A stretch of 64,000 bases of DNA from Bacillota bacterium. GTDB taxonomy: Bacteria; Bacillota_I; Bacilli_A; RFN20; CAG-826. Both the position numbers and the translations under genes were made by a program. The notes below the pieces were generated by a model. It had not been told where the DNA came from. It was given only the letters and a program-made list of their open reading frames with translations, and did not search any database. The DNA lies in contig JAEWMX010000015.1 of assembly GCA_023393065.1 (NCBI GenBank), positions 124,001 to 188,000 of the forward strand, in the 5' to 3' direction. Below are positions 42,156 through 51,495 of this stretch, piece by piece. Positions within the stretch are counted from its first letter, which is position 1; the number at the start of each line of letters is the position of its first letter.

Positions 42156-44369
42156 TTGGCACATTACTTGTCGCTTATTATCGCCCTAGTTGTCGCTCTA
42201 GCAGGAAGTTTGGCTACTTTCTTTTTCGCTCGCCACAAGGATTTTTCTCTTGGAAAGAAAATATTTTCTTTTGCTCTCATCGTCGTTTTTATCGCTCGCT
42301 ACATTTCATACGACGATCAGATTCTCAATATCGTGAGCCTCGCTAGCGGCCCCTTTACCCCAGCGATTAATTTCTTTGCTTATTTTGGCATTTGGCTCGA
42401 GTTGACCCTCGTCGTCTTGCTCATGCTTTACCCTTTTTTCAAGGTTCGCATCTTGACCAATCTCATCAAATTCGTCTTGACTCCGGGTTTTGTTCTCTAT
42501 CTCGGATTTTCTTATTATAGCGTCTACCTGCAACTCATCGGAAATACCGGCAATCTCTTCTCACTCTCTTTTCAAAGCGCGATGTTCGCCGTCGAAATCG
42601 CCGCGGTGGCGTATGGCCTCTTTCTTGTCTGGCGCGATGATTACTCAATAAAATTGAGCAAAAAAGATATCGTCAGCCTCTTGATTGCCATCATCCCCGT
42701 CTTGCTAGCCTCACTTCCGATTTACGGGCCGCAATTTGTCATCGGAAATGTCAACGCTCGCTATGAAGTGATCGACATCTCCTTTGCTCACCGCCTCTTC
42801 ATCTACGGTTCGATCATCATTCCTTTTATCTTGTATTTTTCTTTAAAAAAGAAAGACGAAGAGTTTATCCGCTTTGCGATGGTCTATTTAAGCGTCGCGA
42901 CCATGATTACTTTTTCTCGCGTCTTTTACTATCAGAATTTTTTTGAACCTTGGACATGGCCAATTCACCTTTGTAACACTGCGATGTATATCATTCCCCT
43001 AGTGTTAATTTTTCGCCTCGACAAACTTTTCTACTTCACATATTTTATCAATGTCTTCGGAGCCTTGATGGCCATGCTGATGCCCAACTATTCGGCATCC
43101 ACAAACTTGACGAGCTGGGTCATCATTCAGTTCTGGTACAACCACTCTTTGGCTTTTTTCATGCCTCTTTTGCTCGTGGCGCTTAAACTGTTTCCCCGCC
43201 CAAAGATGAAGCAGATGTATTACTCCCTGATCGCTTTTTCCGGGTATTTTCTGCTCGTCATGGTTCTTAATGTGTGGTTCAGCAACTATGCCGCGACTGA
43301 CTTCTTCTTTATCAACAGCGACTTCATCGTGGATAAATTAGGCCGCTGGGCAGAGAATATTTTTAATATTTCATTTAGTTTTAACATCGGGGCGCTAACT
43401 TTCGAATTTCACCCTGTCTACCAAGCTCTCTTTTTGCTGGTATATGTCGGTGTCTCCTTTGCGATGTGGTTCGTCTATAGCCTCGGTTTCAGCATAGCTG
43501 ATTCTCTCGGCGATTTGCGAATGCGCCAGAAAAGAATCAAACTCGACAAATTCGCTTTGTTGGCAGCTTTAAATGGAAGGGGGCTCGATGAACCCATGGA
43601 ACAAAACACAGGAGTTAGGTTAGAACTTAAAAACTTTTCAAAACGCTATGGCAGAAACAAAGATTTTGCGGTCAGAGACGCCTCATTAATCGTCAACGGC
43701 GGCGAGATTTTTGGTTTTCTTGGCCCTAATGGAGCGGGCAAATCTACCACCATCAAGTCAATTGTCGGCATTCAGACGATTACCGAAGGTTCGATTTCCA
43801 TCTGCGGATACGATGTCGAGAAGCAACCGGTCATGGCCAAGCGCCTCATCGGTTATGTTCCTGACCACTATGCCCTCTATGAAAAGTTGACTGCTCGCGA
43901 ATACGTCAACTATATCGCCGACATTTACGGCGTTACATCCGAGGAGCGCCAGGAGCGCATTCCTCACTATGTGAACCTTTTTCACCTCGAAGAGGCGTTT
44001 GACAATCAAATCAAGACTTTCTCGCACGGCATGAAACAGAAAGTGACGATTATCGCCGCTCTCGTCCACGAACCGAAATTGTGGCTCCTCGATGAGCCGT
44101 TGACCGGTCTTGATCCCGATAGTATTTACCAAGTAAAAGAATGCATGCGACAGCACGCCGCCAAAGGCAATATCGTCATGTTTTCAAGCCACATCATCGA
44201 TGTCGTCGAAAATCTCTGCCAGAGAATCGCCGTCATCAAAAAAGGTCATCTGTTCGCACCGATGACGATTGAGGAAGTTCACGAGCAAGGAACGCTCGAG
44301 GAATATTATTTAAAAATGGCCATCTATGAAGAAAAGCCCGAGTTAGAAGAAAAAAAGGAAAAAGCCTAG
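42156..44369 (+). CDS. YwaF-like membrane domain fused to an ABC transporter ATPase
   Basis: 737 residues, TTG start at 42156 with AGGA 9 bases upstream. Residues 1-470 hold about a dozen membrane segments, the second half resembling the YwaF/TIGR02206 family (WPIHLCNTAMYIIPLVLIF). Residues about 485-737 are a full ABC ATPase: Walker A GPNGAGKSTT, signature FSHGMKQK, Walker B LWLLDEPLTGLD, switch His in FSSHIID. These parts are usually separate proteins. The permease gene follows 8 bases later. Substrate unknown; an exporter is likely. Confidence 0.88.
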   Translation: MAHYLSLIIALVVALAGSLATFFFARHKDFSLGKKIFSFALIVVFIARYISYDDQILNIVSLASGPFTPAINFFAYFGIWLELTLVVLLMLYPFFKVRILTNLIKFVLTPGFVLYLGFSYYSVYLQLIGNTGNLFSLSFQSAMFAVEIAAVAYGLFLVWRDDYSIKLSKKDIVSLLIAIIPVLLASLPIYGPQFVIGNVNARYEVIDISFAHRLFIYGSIIIPFILYFSLKKKDEEFIRFAMVYLSVATMITFSRVFYYQNFFEPWTWPIHLCNTAMYIIPLVLIFRLDKLFYFTYFINVFGALMAMLMPNYSASTNLTSWVIIQFWYNHSLAFFMPLLLVALKLFPRPKMKQMYYSLIAFSGYFLLVMVLNVWFSNYAATDFFFINSDFIVDKLGRWAENIFNISFSFNIGALTFEFHPVYQALFLLVYVGVSFAMWFVYSLGFSIADSLGDLRMRQKRIKLDKFALLAALNGRGLDEPMEQNTGVRLELKNFSKRYGRNKDFAVRDASLIVNGGEIFGFLGPNGAGKSTTIKSIVGIQTITEGSISICGYDVEKQPVMAKRLIGYVPDHYALYEKLTAREYVNYIADIYGVTSEERQERIPHYVNLFHLEEAFDNQIKTFSHGMKQKVTIIAALVHEPKLWLLDEPLTGLDPDSIYQVKECMRQHAAKGNIVMFSSHIIDVVENLCQRIAVIKKGHLFAPMTIEEVHEQGTLEEYYLKMAIYEEKPELEEKKEKA

Positions 44370-44377
44370 AGTGACCG

Positions 44378-46054
44378 ATGAAAGACATTAAGACATTAGT
44401 AATGATGCAGCTCAAAGATAAACTCGACCTCGGGTTTATCAAAGATAAAGGGCAATTGATTCGCAAAATTGTTTTCTTTTTGCTTCGCTTTATCACCGTC
44501 GCGGGCATCGCCTTCGCTCTTTTCTACGCCTCGTCGTTCTTGCGGATTTTCAATAATTCGCCGTTCATTCCCACGTCAATTATGACGATGCTTTTGACCG
44601 TGATCCTCGCCATTTCCACGATTGCCAACACAAATGATTTGATCAAGTCGCTCTACATGGCCGAAGATAATCAAATGCTCATCACATATCCTGTGTCGGC
44701 CAATCGCATCTTTTTATCTAAAATAATTGTTTTTTACCTCTATGAGATTTATAAAAACTTTACCTTCACCCTACCTATCTTTCTCGCCTATGGCTTGATT
44801 TCCCCAGTCAGCTGGTTCTTTTACATCTGGGTTTTTATCTCTTTCTTGCTCGTCTCGCTAATTCCTGTCGTATTAGGCGTCGTTATTTCCTTGCCTGGTT
44901 TTTTTATCGGGCGCTTTTTGCATAGATATCGCTTTCTAAAAACAGTATTTTTTATCGCAATATTATCAGGCTTTATCTATTTGCTTGTGCGTTTAATCTT
45001 ACTTATTCCTTCGGAAATAAATGTTCTTTATTATTGGGGTCCGATCAAAACCTTGCTGACGGATATAATGAGTTTTTTCCGCGATTATTTTAAACCCGTC
45101 TACTATGTCGTGATCTTGGTCATCGGGAAATATGACGCGACGATGAAATACTCCTACCTAAATTTTGACATTTGGTTCGTTTTCTTGAGTTTACTCGCCG
45201 TGTTGTTCGCTTTGTTTATGGCGACTTACTTTGTCGCCCGTTTTTTATTCATAAAAATGACAAGCGTAAGTTTTGAATATGACAAATCCTTCAAAGTCAA
45301 GTCTTTGCTTAACCGGCGCTTGCCTCTTTTCTTAAGTTTTATCCTCAAAGAGTTGCGTCTTATTTTTCGCAATGGACGTTTCACCTACAACTTTATCGCT
45401 TCGTATGTTGCAATTCCCTTATTTATCCTATTAATCAATCAAATCTTCTCATCGATGGATTTATATCCCAATGGACAATTCGCCGTTCAAGCGTTCAATA
45501 TTCTAATTATTATGCTGCCCCTTCTTGCATCAAACAGCCAGATTGCCACTCTCTATTCGGCGGAAGGGCGTACCGCGTATATGAAGCGAAGTAAGCCGGT
45601 CATCGTCGTTTTCCCGTTGTTTGCCAAACTGATTCCCAATATCATCCTTTCGGTCGTTTCTTTACTTGTCTCGCTCTATATTTTTAACGCTCATATGCAC
45701 TATGTCGCGAGCAACATCATCTTGCTATCTGCCGCCTTAATTTTCATTCAGATTGGGCATATTTTATTTAGCGCTTTGCTCGATATCATGAATCCGCAGA
45801 ACGAACAATACGCCACTGTCGGCGAACAAGTCAATAATCCAAATGCCACGAAAGCGACGGTTTTAGCCTTTGTCATCTCGTTTATCGTGGCTTTAGTCAC
45901 TGTCGGTTTCCTCCTCGAAGAACAGAGGATGCCCAATCAATTTTTTAACATGGCTTTCTTGAAAATCCTCTTGCTTGGAGCCGTTTTCTGCGGAGTTGCG
46001 CTTTACTTGTTCATTGAAAATATCAAAGCATACTATTACGATCGGGTTAGCTAA
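44378..46054 (+). CDS. ABC-2-type transporter permease
   Basis: 558 residues with about 12 membrane segments and no signal peptide. The N-terminal pattern (TLVMMQLKDKLDLGF, then TNDLIKSLYMAEDNQMLITYPVSANRIFLSKI) is typical of large exporter permeases that work with a cytoplasmic ABC ATPase, provided here by the upstream fusion. Confidence 0.85.
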   Translation: MKDIKTLVMMQLKDKLDLGFIKDKGQLIRKIVFFLLRFITVAGIAFALFYASSFLRIFNNSPFIPTSIMTMLLTVILAISTIANTNDLIKSLYMAEDNQMLITYPVSANRIFLSKIIVFYLYEIYKNFTFTLPIFLAYGLISPVSWFFYIWVFISFLLVSLIPVVLGVVISLPGFFIGRFLHRYRFLKTVFFIAILSGFIYLLVRLILLIPSEINVLYYWGPIKTLLTDIMSFFRDYFKPVYYVVILVIGKYDATMKYSYLNFDIWFVFLSLLAVLFALFMATYFVARFLFIKMTSVSFEYDKSFKVKSLLNRRLPLFLSFILKELRLIFRNGRFTYNFIASYVAIPLFILLINQIFSSMDLYPNGQFAVQAFNILIIMLPLLASNSQIATLYSAEGRTAYMKRSKPVIVVFPLFAKLIPNIILSVVSLLVSLYIFNAHMHYVASNIILLSAALIFIQIGHILFSALLDIMNPQNEQYATVGEQVNNPNATKATVLAFVISFIVALVTVGFLLEEQRMPNQFFNMAFLKILLLGAVFCGVALYLFIENIKAYYYDRVS

Positions 46055-46056
46055 TT

Positions 46057-46518
46057 ATGAAAAAATCAGTAATTTTAATTATCAGTTCCCTAACGCTCGT
46101 GGCCATCATTATCATCGGCCTTTTATTTCAGCGCGCCGAAGTATATAACGTCACAATCTATGTCTCGCAAATCATTTGCAGCGGCATTCGCATCGGCGAT
46201 GATTATTACGAGGCTTATCTTGATAAGACGCAAAATGTCTACCGCATCGAAAATCCCGAAAAGCCGGGATCGGCATTGACTCTGACATATGTTCCGAATC
46301 TCACCGTCGATATCATCTATGAGGTCGTCCCATACGAGGCGAGCAATCAGAGCGTGAGTTTTTCCACTGATCCAAACAGCTATGTCGCCCGCATCGAAAG
46401 CGCGACTGGTCGCGTCTTATTTCTCGACGAAGGAACCGAGACATTCAGCATTCGGGCCAACGACAATTCCAACAAGTCGGCCAAGGTCCGATTAAGAGCC
46501 AAAATTCCAGATGCTTAA
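46057..46518 (+). CDS. Membrane-anchored protein of the ABC operon, unknown function
   Basis: 153 residues: one N-terminal membrane span (VILIISSLTLVAIIIIGLLF) and an outside beta-rich, Ig-like domain. Starts 2 bases after the permease stop, so certainly the same operon. No family recognised; it may be an accessory factor of the transporter. Confidence 0.75.
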   Translation: MKKSVILIISSLTLVAIIIIGLLFQRAEVYNVTIYVSQIICSGIRIGDDYYEAYLDKTQNVYRIENPEKPGSALTLTYVPNLTVDIIYEVVPYEASNQSVSFSTDPNSYVARIESATGRVLFLDEGTETFSIRANDNSNKSAKVRLRAKIPDA

Positions 46519-46551
46519 TCTTTTTATTGTTTAGTGATACAATGATTTTCG

Positions 46552-46566
46552 GCGTGCTTAGCACGC
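46552..46566 (+). promoter_or_regulatory. Hairpin in the 5' region of the 690-residue lipoprotein gene
   Basis: GCGTGC-TTA-GCACGC, perfect 6-bp stem. No T-run follows, so it is not a standard terminator. A possible TACAAT -10 lies upstream at 46539-46544. Confidence 0.35.
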
Positions 46567-46606
46567 TATAAATATTCACGGGGAATTATCAAGAAAGGAT
46601 ACATCC

Positions 46607-48679
46607 ATGAAAAAGAGTTTACTACTTCTGCCGTTAGTCGCAATGACCCTTGTCGGTTGCGATCCGGTCGTTGAAGATTACGGCGCGCTACTCGACATCG
46701 AAATCGCTTCTGGACTGCAAGAAGAATACGTCCAATACACCGTTGTCGATTTATCTGAAATCAGCGTGACCGCCACTTTTGAGAAAAAGGTGCTGACCGT
46801 CGAAGGAACTGATTTGACATTTGATCCCGAGACCTTAGACACTACGGTTCTCGGCGAGTTCGAAATCACAGTCGCATATTTGACCGAAAGCGTCGTCTGG
46901 ACCTACTCGGTCGTCGAATATGATGAAATCGATAATATCTCCGCTCCTGATTTCGTCGTAGTTTACAATGCCAACATCGAGGAAAAAGACTTAACTAACA
47001 AGCGCAATGAATTTATGGATCGGGAGCAAGGCTATTTTGTCGGAGACGATAATCCGTTCAAATTCTTTCCTAATATTTACGCCTACGACAGCGAAGGTGA
47101 AGAGATGGAAGTAACCGCCTATCACAGCGTTTCCCTCGTCCAAGAAAAAAGAGGAGAAGAGTGGGTGACATTATCCGGCGCTGAACTCGATAGCATCGTG
47201 GCCATCGACGATTTTGCTTCGACCTATGATTTCACCGAAGAAGCAATTGGCAATACCTACAAATTGACCGTTCGCCCATATGGCGAAGAATATGCCGTCA
47301 ATCCCAAATTCTCGACATCTTTTGAATTTAGCGTCGCCGACGGTTATAACGTCTATGAGCAAGATGATTTATCCCATTATGACAACATGAGTGCCAACTG
47401 GACTTCATATCGTGAAGACAACGGCATTACACCAGTGGCAATCAATGGTCTTTTCTTGCACAACGACATCGAAATCCAAAGAGATAAGCTGCCGGATGGT
47501 TTCTTCTACATGGAAGGCGATTCGGACATTCAAAGCACTGACGGTGATTATGCGCGGGCTCTCGGTTCGCTAAGAGATAATGTCGACCTCTACCACCGCA
47601 ATATTTCAGCTGGAGAATCGTTCGTTTTTAATGGAAATTACTTTAATATAGAATATTCAAGTCTTCCTGTTGTTGTTCGCGAACCTGGTTCACCATATGC
47701 GGGAGCTGGTGGCATTTTTGCGGAACCAGGATTGGTAATTTCTCACGCAACCGTTATCAAAGCTGGATTTAATCAAACCGGTGAGGATTTAGGTGACTAC
47801 GAGATGAAAAATCTTCGTGTCATTGGCAATGCCAATCGCACCGAAGAAGGTGAAAAATCAGGCGGAGCCATCTTTACAAAATTGCTAAGTGTAGACTCCC
47901 ACCTTTACAACCTCATCGGCACACAATGCTTTACGTTCATTTTGACTGAGCATTGGGGACCTAATGCGACAATCGAGAAAACGCGCGGCTATGACTCCTT
48001 TAGCAGCATGCTGTATAACTGGGGCACAAACAATTTACAAATCATTGATTCCGAATTCATCGGCGCCGGCGGACCAATCATCATCACTGATCACGTTTCG
48101 CCAGACGAAAATGGAGGAGGCGGCTATCCTCCGCACACCAAGGTTGAAAATACAAAGATGAGTTCGCTTGTTTTCGGTAACGAAAACTGGTTCGCTCTCG
48201 TCGGCGCCACCGAAGCTGCGGCACAACTTAAAGGTCTCGGCGCTCTTTTCGAAGCTTATGGAACCAACAACATCATCAAGAAAGTTGACACAGGCGGAGG
48301 GCCACAAGATTTTATTGACATTATCGCGGTCATTAAAGACGGCAGCGCGGCCAGCCCGACTTCATCGAAAATCAGCGGTTCGTTCCAAATTGATGAAGGC
48401 ACCGCCCTTGATTTTAACGGTCCATTTATGACTTCTGTATCTTATATGCCGCCGGAAGCTCCTCGCCTTGAATCGAGCGGTGGCGATAATGCCTTAATCG
48501 GCGAATTTCTAATGGGAGAAAATACTGTCAGGATGCTGATGGGTCCCGATGGACAACCGATATACCCGACGCCAGGAACCAATTATTTTGATGGGGACTA
48601 CATGAACCTCTATTACAATATCGGTTCAGGAGATGGCTTTATGGGTCTCGTCTTTAAGGTTTACGACTCTGCGGCATAA
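46607..48679 (+). CDS. Large lipoprotein of unknown function
   Basis: 690 residues. Lipobox LVGC (Cys18), AAAGGA ribosome site. Residues about 25-115 look like a bacterial Ig-like domain (LDIEIASGLQEEYVQYTVVDLSEISVTATF). The middle and end contain repeated short strands with Asn/Gly turns (GGAIFTKLLSVDSHLYNLIG, YDSFSSMLYNWGTNNLQIID), suggestive of a right-handed beta-helix as in surface polysaccharide-binding or lyase proteins. No catalytic motif identified. Confidence 0.75.
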   Translation: MKKSLLLLPLVAMTLVGCDPVVEDYGALLDIEIASGLQEEYVQYTVVDLSEISVTATFEKKVLTVEGTDLTFDPETLDTTVLGEFEITVAYLTESVVWTYSVVEYDEIDNISAPDFVVVYNANIEEKDLTNKRNEFMDREQGYFVGDDNPFKFFPNIYAYDSEGEEMEVTAYHSVSLVQEKRGEEWVTLSGAELDSIVAIDDFASTYDFTEEAIGNTYKLTVRPYGEEYAVNPKFSTSFEFSVADGYNVYEQDDLSHYDNMSANWTSYREDNGITPVAINGLFLHNDIEIQRDKLPDGFFYMEGDSDIQSTDGDYARALGSLRDNVDLYHRNISAGESFVFNGNYFNIEYSSLPVVVREPGSPYAGAGGIFAEPGLVISHATVIKAGFNQTGEDLGDYEMKNLRVIGNANRTEEGEKSGGAIFTKLLSVDSHLYNLIGTQCFTFILTEHWGPNATIEKTRGYDSFSSMLYNWGTNNLQIIDSEFIGAGGPIIITDHVSPDENGGGGYPPHTKVENTKMSSLVFGNENWFALVGATEAAAQLKGLGALFEAYGTNNIIKKVDTGGGPQDFIDIIAVIKDGSAASPTSSKISGSFQIDEGTALDFNGPFMTSVSYMPPEAPRLESSGGDNALIGEFLMGENTVRMLMGPDGQPIYPTPGTNYFDGDYMNLYYNIGSGDGFMGLVFKVYDSAA

Positions 48680-48759
48680 CATCAATTATTGTATAAAAAA
48701 CGGGCTTTTGAACTGACCCCCAAATCGGACACTTCATTAAAAAGGCCGCAAAACAGGGA

Positions 48760-49551
48760 TCATCGAAGGTCTCTGTTTTTTATTCGGCTTGAATTGTAGA
48801 AGGCAATCCATTCCTCAACAAGTTTGATGTAATGCTCTAATGATGTAATATTATTTTTGTACAGAGTTTCCTTCTTGAGGATTCCGTGCCAGCTCTCCAT
48901 CGGGGAGTCGTCAAGAGGCGTTCCCTTTCGACTCATTGAAATTAGAATGCCGTTCGACTCGCACACGGCTTTGTACTCGAAAGATGTATATTGGAATCCA
49001 TGGTCGCTGTGAATGATGAGATTCGATACATCTTTTTCTTTTTGAATGGCCTCGTTCAACGTGTCTGTAACGACATTGATGCTGTTGAATTTCGATATTT
49101 TGTACGCTACGACGCGACGGTCATATAAATCGATGATGGTCGATAGATACGCCCGTTTGTTTCCAAAGATGAGATAGGTTATGTCCGTACACCATATTTG
49201 ATTTAAACCTTTGGTTTCAAATCGTCTTTTAACGAGATTGGGTCGAATGTTTTCTTCGATTCTCTTGTATGACACATTCGGTCTAATCCGTTTGATATAT
49301 TCGGGTTTTAGACCATATTTCTTCATGATCCGCTGAAGCTTTTTGTGATTGTGTTTGACACCATATTTCTGCTTAAGGCCTTCCTGGGTTCTCCGATATC
49401 CATACATGCCTTTTGACTCATCAAAGATTTCCTTAACAAGTATGCAGTCATAATAATCGGGATCTTCTTTATTTCGATACTTGTAATAAGTTCTCCTCGA
49501 TATGTTTAAAGCCGCGCAGAGATTGGAAAGTTTGTAATCGTTGATATGCAA
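48760..49551 (-). CDS. IS3-family transposase OrfB
   Basis: 263 residues from TTG 49551; the reading frame is open further upstream, as expected for an OrfAB fusion made by -1 frameshift. DDE residues: Asp in WCTDITY, Asp in IHSDHGFQY, Glu in SPMESWHG. It ends FYNSSRIKNRDLR, lacking the usual final 10-20 residues (LGxxSPVxYR-type), and the stop falls in a hairpin with a T-run that probably ends transcription. Confidence 0.9.
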   Translation of the reverse strand: MHINDYKLSNLCAALNISRRTYYKYRNKEDPDYYDCILVKEIFDESKGMYGYRRTQEGLKQKYGVKHNHKKLQRIMKKYGLKPEYIKRIRPNVSYKRIEENIRPNLVKRRFETKGLNQIWCTDITYLIFGNKRAYLSTIIDLYDRRVVAYKISKFNSINVVTDTLNEAIQKEKDVSNLIIHSDHGFQYTSFEYKAVCESNGILISMSRKGTPLDDSPMESWHGILKKETLYKNNITSLEHYIKLVEEWIAFYNSSRIKNRDLR

Positions 49552-49562
49552 GTTGATGAAGA

Positions 49563-49865
49563 TTACTTTTTCCCGTGTCGAGCTTCCAAGAAGGCCCGGT
49601 ATTTTTTTAGGATTTCGTACCTCTCCTTATAATCTTTCAATGTCAGATTTTTGAATTTTGAACGACCCACATAACCTTTACGATGGTCGATTGTCACATC
49701 TTTTCCTTTCTTTGTCTTATGAATCAAGTTTTTGACAGTTCCAACCGACACATCATATATTTCACCCGATAAGATAGGCCCCACATCTCCATCAAAATAC
49801 TTTTTAAGTATTTCTTTCTTCATTCCAGGACTCAACTTCTTAAATTTTTGACCTTTACTAGCCAA
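49563..49865 (-). CDS. IS3-family OrfA (helix-turn-helix)
   Basis: 100 residues from TTG 49865, chosen because AGGAGG lies 9 bases upstream; the in-frame ATG at 49898 would start inside a hairpin. Contains a helix-turn-helix (GEIYDVSVGTVKNLIHK) and a basic C-terminus. The end GGG AAA AAG TAA carries a slippery run; a -1 shift enters the orfB frame. Confidence 0.8.
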   Translation of the reverse strand: MASKGQKFKKLSPGMKKEILKKYFDGDVGPILSGEIYDVSVGTVKNLIHKTKKGKDVTIDHRKGYVGRSKFKNLTLKDYKERYEILKKYRAFLEARHGKK

Positions 49866-49912
49866 AATAAAAAACCTCCTACCAAGATTATATGGCAAGA
49901 GGCTTTTTTATT
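49866..49912 (-). promoter_or_regulatory. Hairpin masking the IS orfA ribosome site
   Basis: AATAAAAAA-CCTC (49866-49878) is complementary to GAGG-C-TTTTTTATT (49899-49912). The arm near the start holds the Shine-Dalgarno. A TATAAT inside the loop (49888-49893 region, minus strand) would start transcripts without the 5' arm, leaving the site free. Confidence 0.6.
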
Positions 49913-49958
49913 GCCTGTGAACTAAATGGGGTTCAGTTCATTGGCCGTCTTTTTCCTA

Positions 49959-50870
49959 TTAATTTAGATTTTCGAGTATTTCTTTGAAGTACGAAGGCAG
50001 AGGGGTTGTAAATGTGTTCACCGACTCAGTTCGCGGATGAATGAGGGTTAGCTCTTTCGCATGCAGCAATTGCCCGCCTTGATAAATCGAATCATTTTTT
50101 CTTCCGTAAAGCAGATCGCCGACTAACGGATGCTTTATATACTCAAAATGGACGCGTATTTGATGCGTACGGCCTGTTTCCAAGCGACATTCTACCAAAG
50201 TCGAGGATTGATATCTTTTCAACACTTTGAAGTGCGTGACAGCCTCTTTGCCATCGTGAAGATCGACTGCCATCTTCAGGCGATTCTTCTTATCGCGACC
50301 AAGAGGGGCGATGATCTTACCTTCTTCTTCGTGAATCACGCCGTGGACGAGGGCGACATAGACGCGGCTCATCGTGCGGTTTTTCAGTTGCGAGGCCAAG
50401 TCGTTATGAGCAAAGTCGTTTTTAGCAATTGCCAAAAGACCAGATGTGTCTTTATCGATGCGATGGACGATGCCGGGTCTAAATTCGCCGTTAATTGAAC
50501 TTAAATTCTTGGTGTAATACATCAGGGCATTGGCCAGCGTCAAATCCATATTTCCCGCGCCGGGATGGACGACGAGACCTCGCGGCTTATTGATGATCAA
50601 GATGTCATCATCTTCATAGACGATATCGAGAGGGATGAATTCCGGCTTTAAATCCGATGGTTTTTCTTCCCTTGCGACGATGTTTATCACATCGCCTTTT
50701 TGAAGGCGATAACTAGTTTTTATGGCTTCGTTATTGACATATACAAAACCTTCGTCAATCAGCTTTTGAATGTGGTTTCGCGAGACATCGCTTAAAATAT
50801 CGACTAACGCTTTGTCGATTCTTTGTCCGACTTCGGCTTCGACTTTATAATTTTTTGTCTTCGCTGCCAT
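49959..50870 (-). CDS. rluD: 23S rRNA pseudouridine synthase, RluD type
   Basis: 303 residues: S4 RNA-binding domain (IQKLIDEGFVYVNNEAIK) then RluA-family catalytic domain with HRIDKDTSGLLAIAK (catalytic Asp). Overlaps the end of lspA by 26 bases; co-transcribed with ileS and lspA. Confidence 0.93.
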   Translation of the reverse strand: MAAKTKNYKVEAEVGQRIDKALVDILSDVSRNHIQKLIDEGFVYVNNEAIKTSYRLQKGDVINIVAREEKPSDLKPEFIPLDIVYEDDDILIINKPRGLVVHPGAGNMDLTLANALMYYTKNLSSINGEFRPGIVHRIDKDTSGLLAIAKNDFAHNDLASQLKNRTMSRVYVALVHGVIHEEEGKIIAPLGRDKKNRLKMAVDLHDGKEAVTHFKVLKRYQSSTLVECRLETGRTHQIRVHFEYIKHPLVGDLLYGRKNDSIYQGGQLLHAKELTLIHPRTESVNTFTTPLPSYFKEILENLN

Positions 50871-51495
50871 TCTTTTTCTCTTTTTCCTCGAGATACTCGG
50901 GAGCGGGTTTCGATAAGTCTTCCTTATTTGGCTTATTCTTCGCCAGTTTGATGTCTTCGATGACGATGGCGAAAAGCAGAATGATGACCCCGACGACTAA
51001 GGACATATCCGCGACATTGAATGTCGCAAAGCGCCGTCCCCAAAACTCGAACGAGAGAAAATCGACGACGCCGCTGAAACCGACGATCGACGGCCAATAT
51101 AAGGCGCGATCAATCAAATTTCCATACGCGCCGGCAATCATCATGGCCAAGGCAATTTTCATGACGTGATTTAAAGAAGCATATTTCTTAATATAATATA
51201 TTAACATCGCCGTTCCCATTACCGCTGAGATGACGATGAAGAAAATGCGCCACTCGACATCGCCGGTATTGCCGAGGCCAAAGGCCGCCCCTTGGTTAAA
51301 GGAAAGGCGTAGATAAAAGAAATTTTCGATGACGACGATATCCTGGTAGATGCTCATATTGTTGACCACGACCCACTTTGAGATGAGATCGAGGATAAAT
51401 ATTAAAATGATGAGCCAGCTAAACGAAAAGAAGACATCGCGAGCGATTTCTTTGAGCGACTTCGATTTGAAATAATTAACGATTCGATTAGCCAT
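50845..51495 (-). CDS. lspA: Lipoprotein signal peptidase (signal peptidase II)
   Basis: Cuts the signal peptide from lipid-modified prolipoproteins, of which this window encodes at least seven. 216 residues, longer than the usual 150-170: an N-terminal 25-residue extension and a charged C-terminal tail (about 35 residues after the last membrane span). Catalytic segments GNLIDRA and FATFNVADM with the two Asp residues are present. Overlaps ileS by 8 bases. Confidence 0.94.
   Translation of the reverse strand: MANRIVNYFKSKSLKEIARDVFFSFSWLIILIFILDLISKWVVVNNMSIYQDIVVIENFFYLRLSFNQGAAFGLGNTGDVEWRIFFIVISAVMGTAMLIYYIKKYASLNHVMKIALAMMIAGAYGNLIDRALYWPSIVGFSGVVDFLSFEFWGRRFATFNVADMSLVVGVIILLFAIVIEDIKLAKNKPNKEDLSKPAPEYLEEKEKKNGSEDKKL

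Larger units (their letters stand above)
48709..49940 (-). mobile_element. IS3-family insertion sequence (IS150-like)
   Basis: 1232 bp between imperfect inverted repeats that begin TGAACTGACCCCCA (left, 48709) and TGAACTGAACCCCA (right, read on the minus strand from 49940). It encodes overlapping-frame orfA and orfB with a slippery A5G between them. No clear target duplication: flanks are CTTT and TTGG. It sits between two convergent genes. Confidence 0.9.

Noticed and set aside
48709..49940. Target-site duplication of the IS
   Set aside because: Flanking bases (CTTT left, TTGG right) do not match, so no duplication can be claimed.
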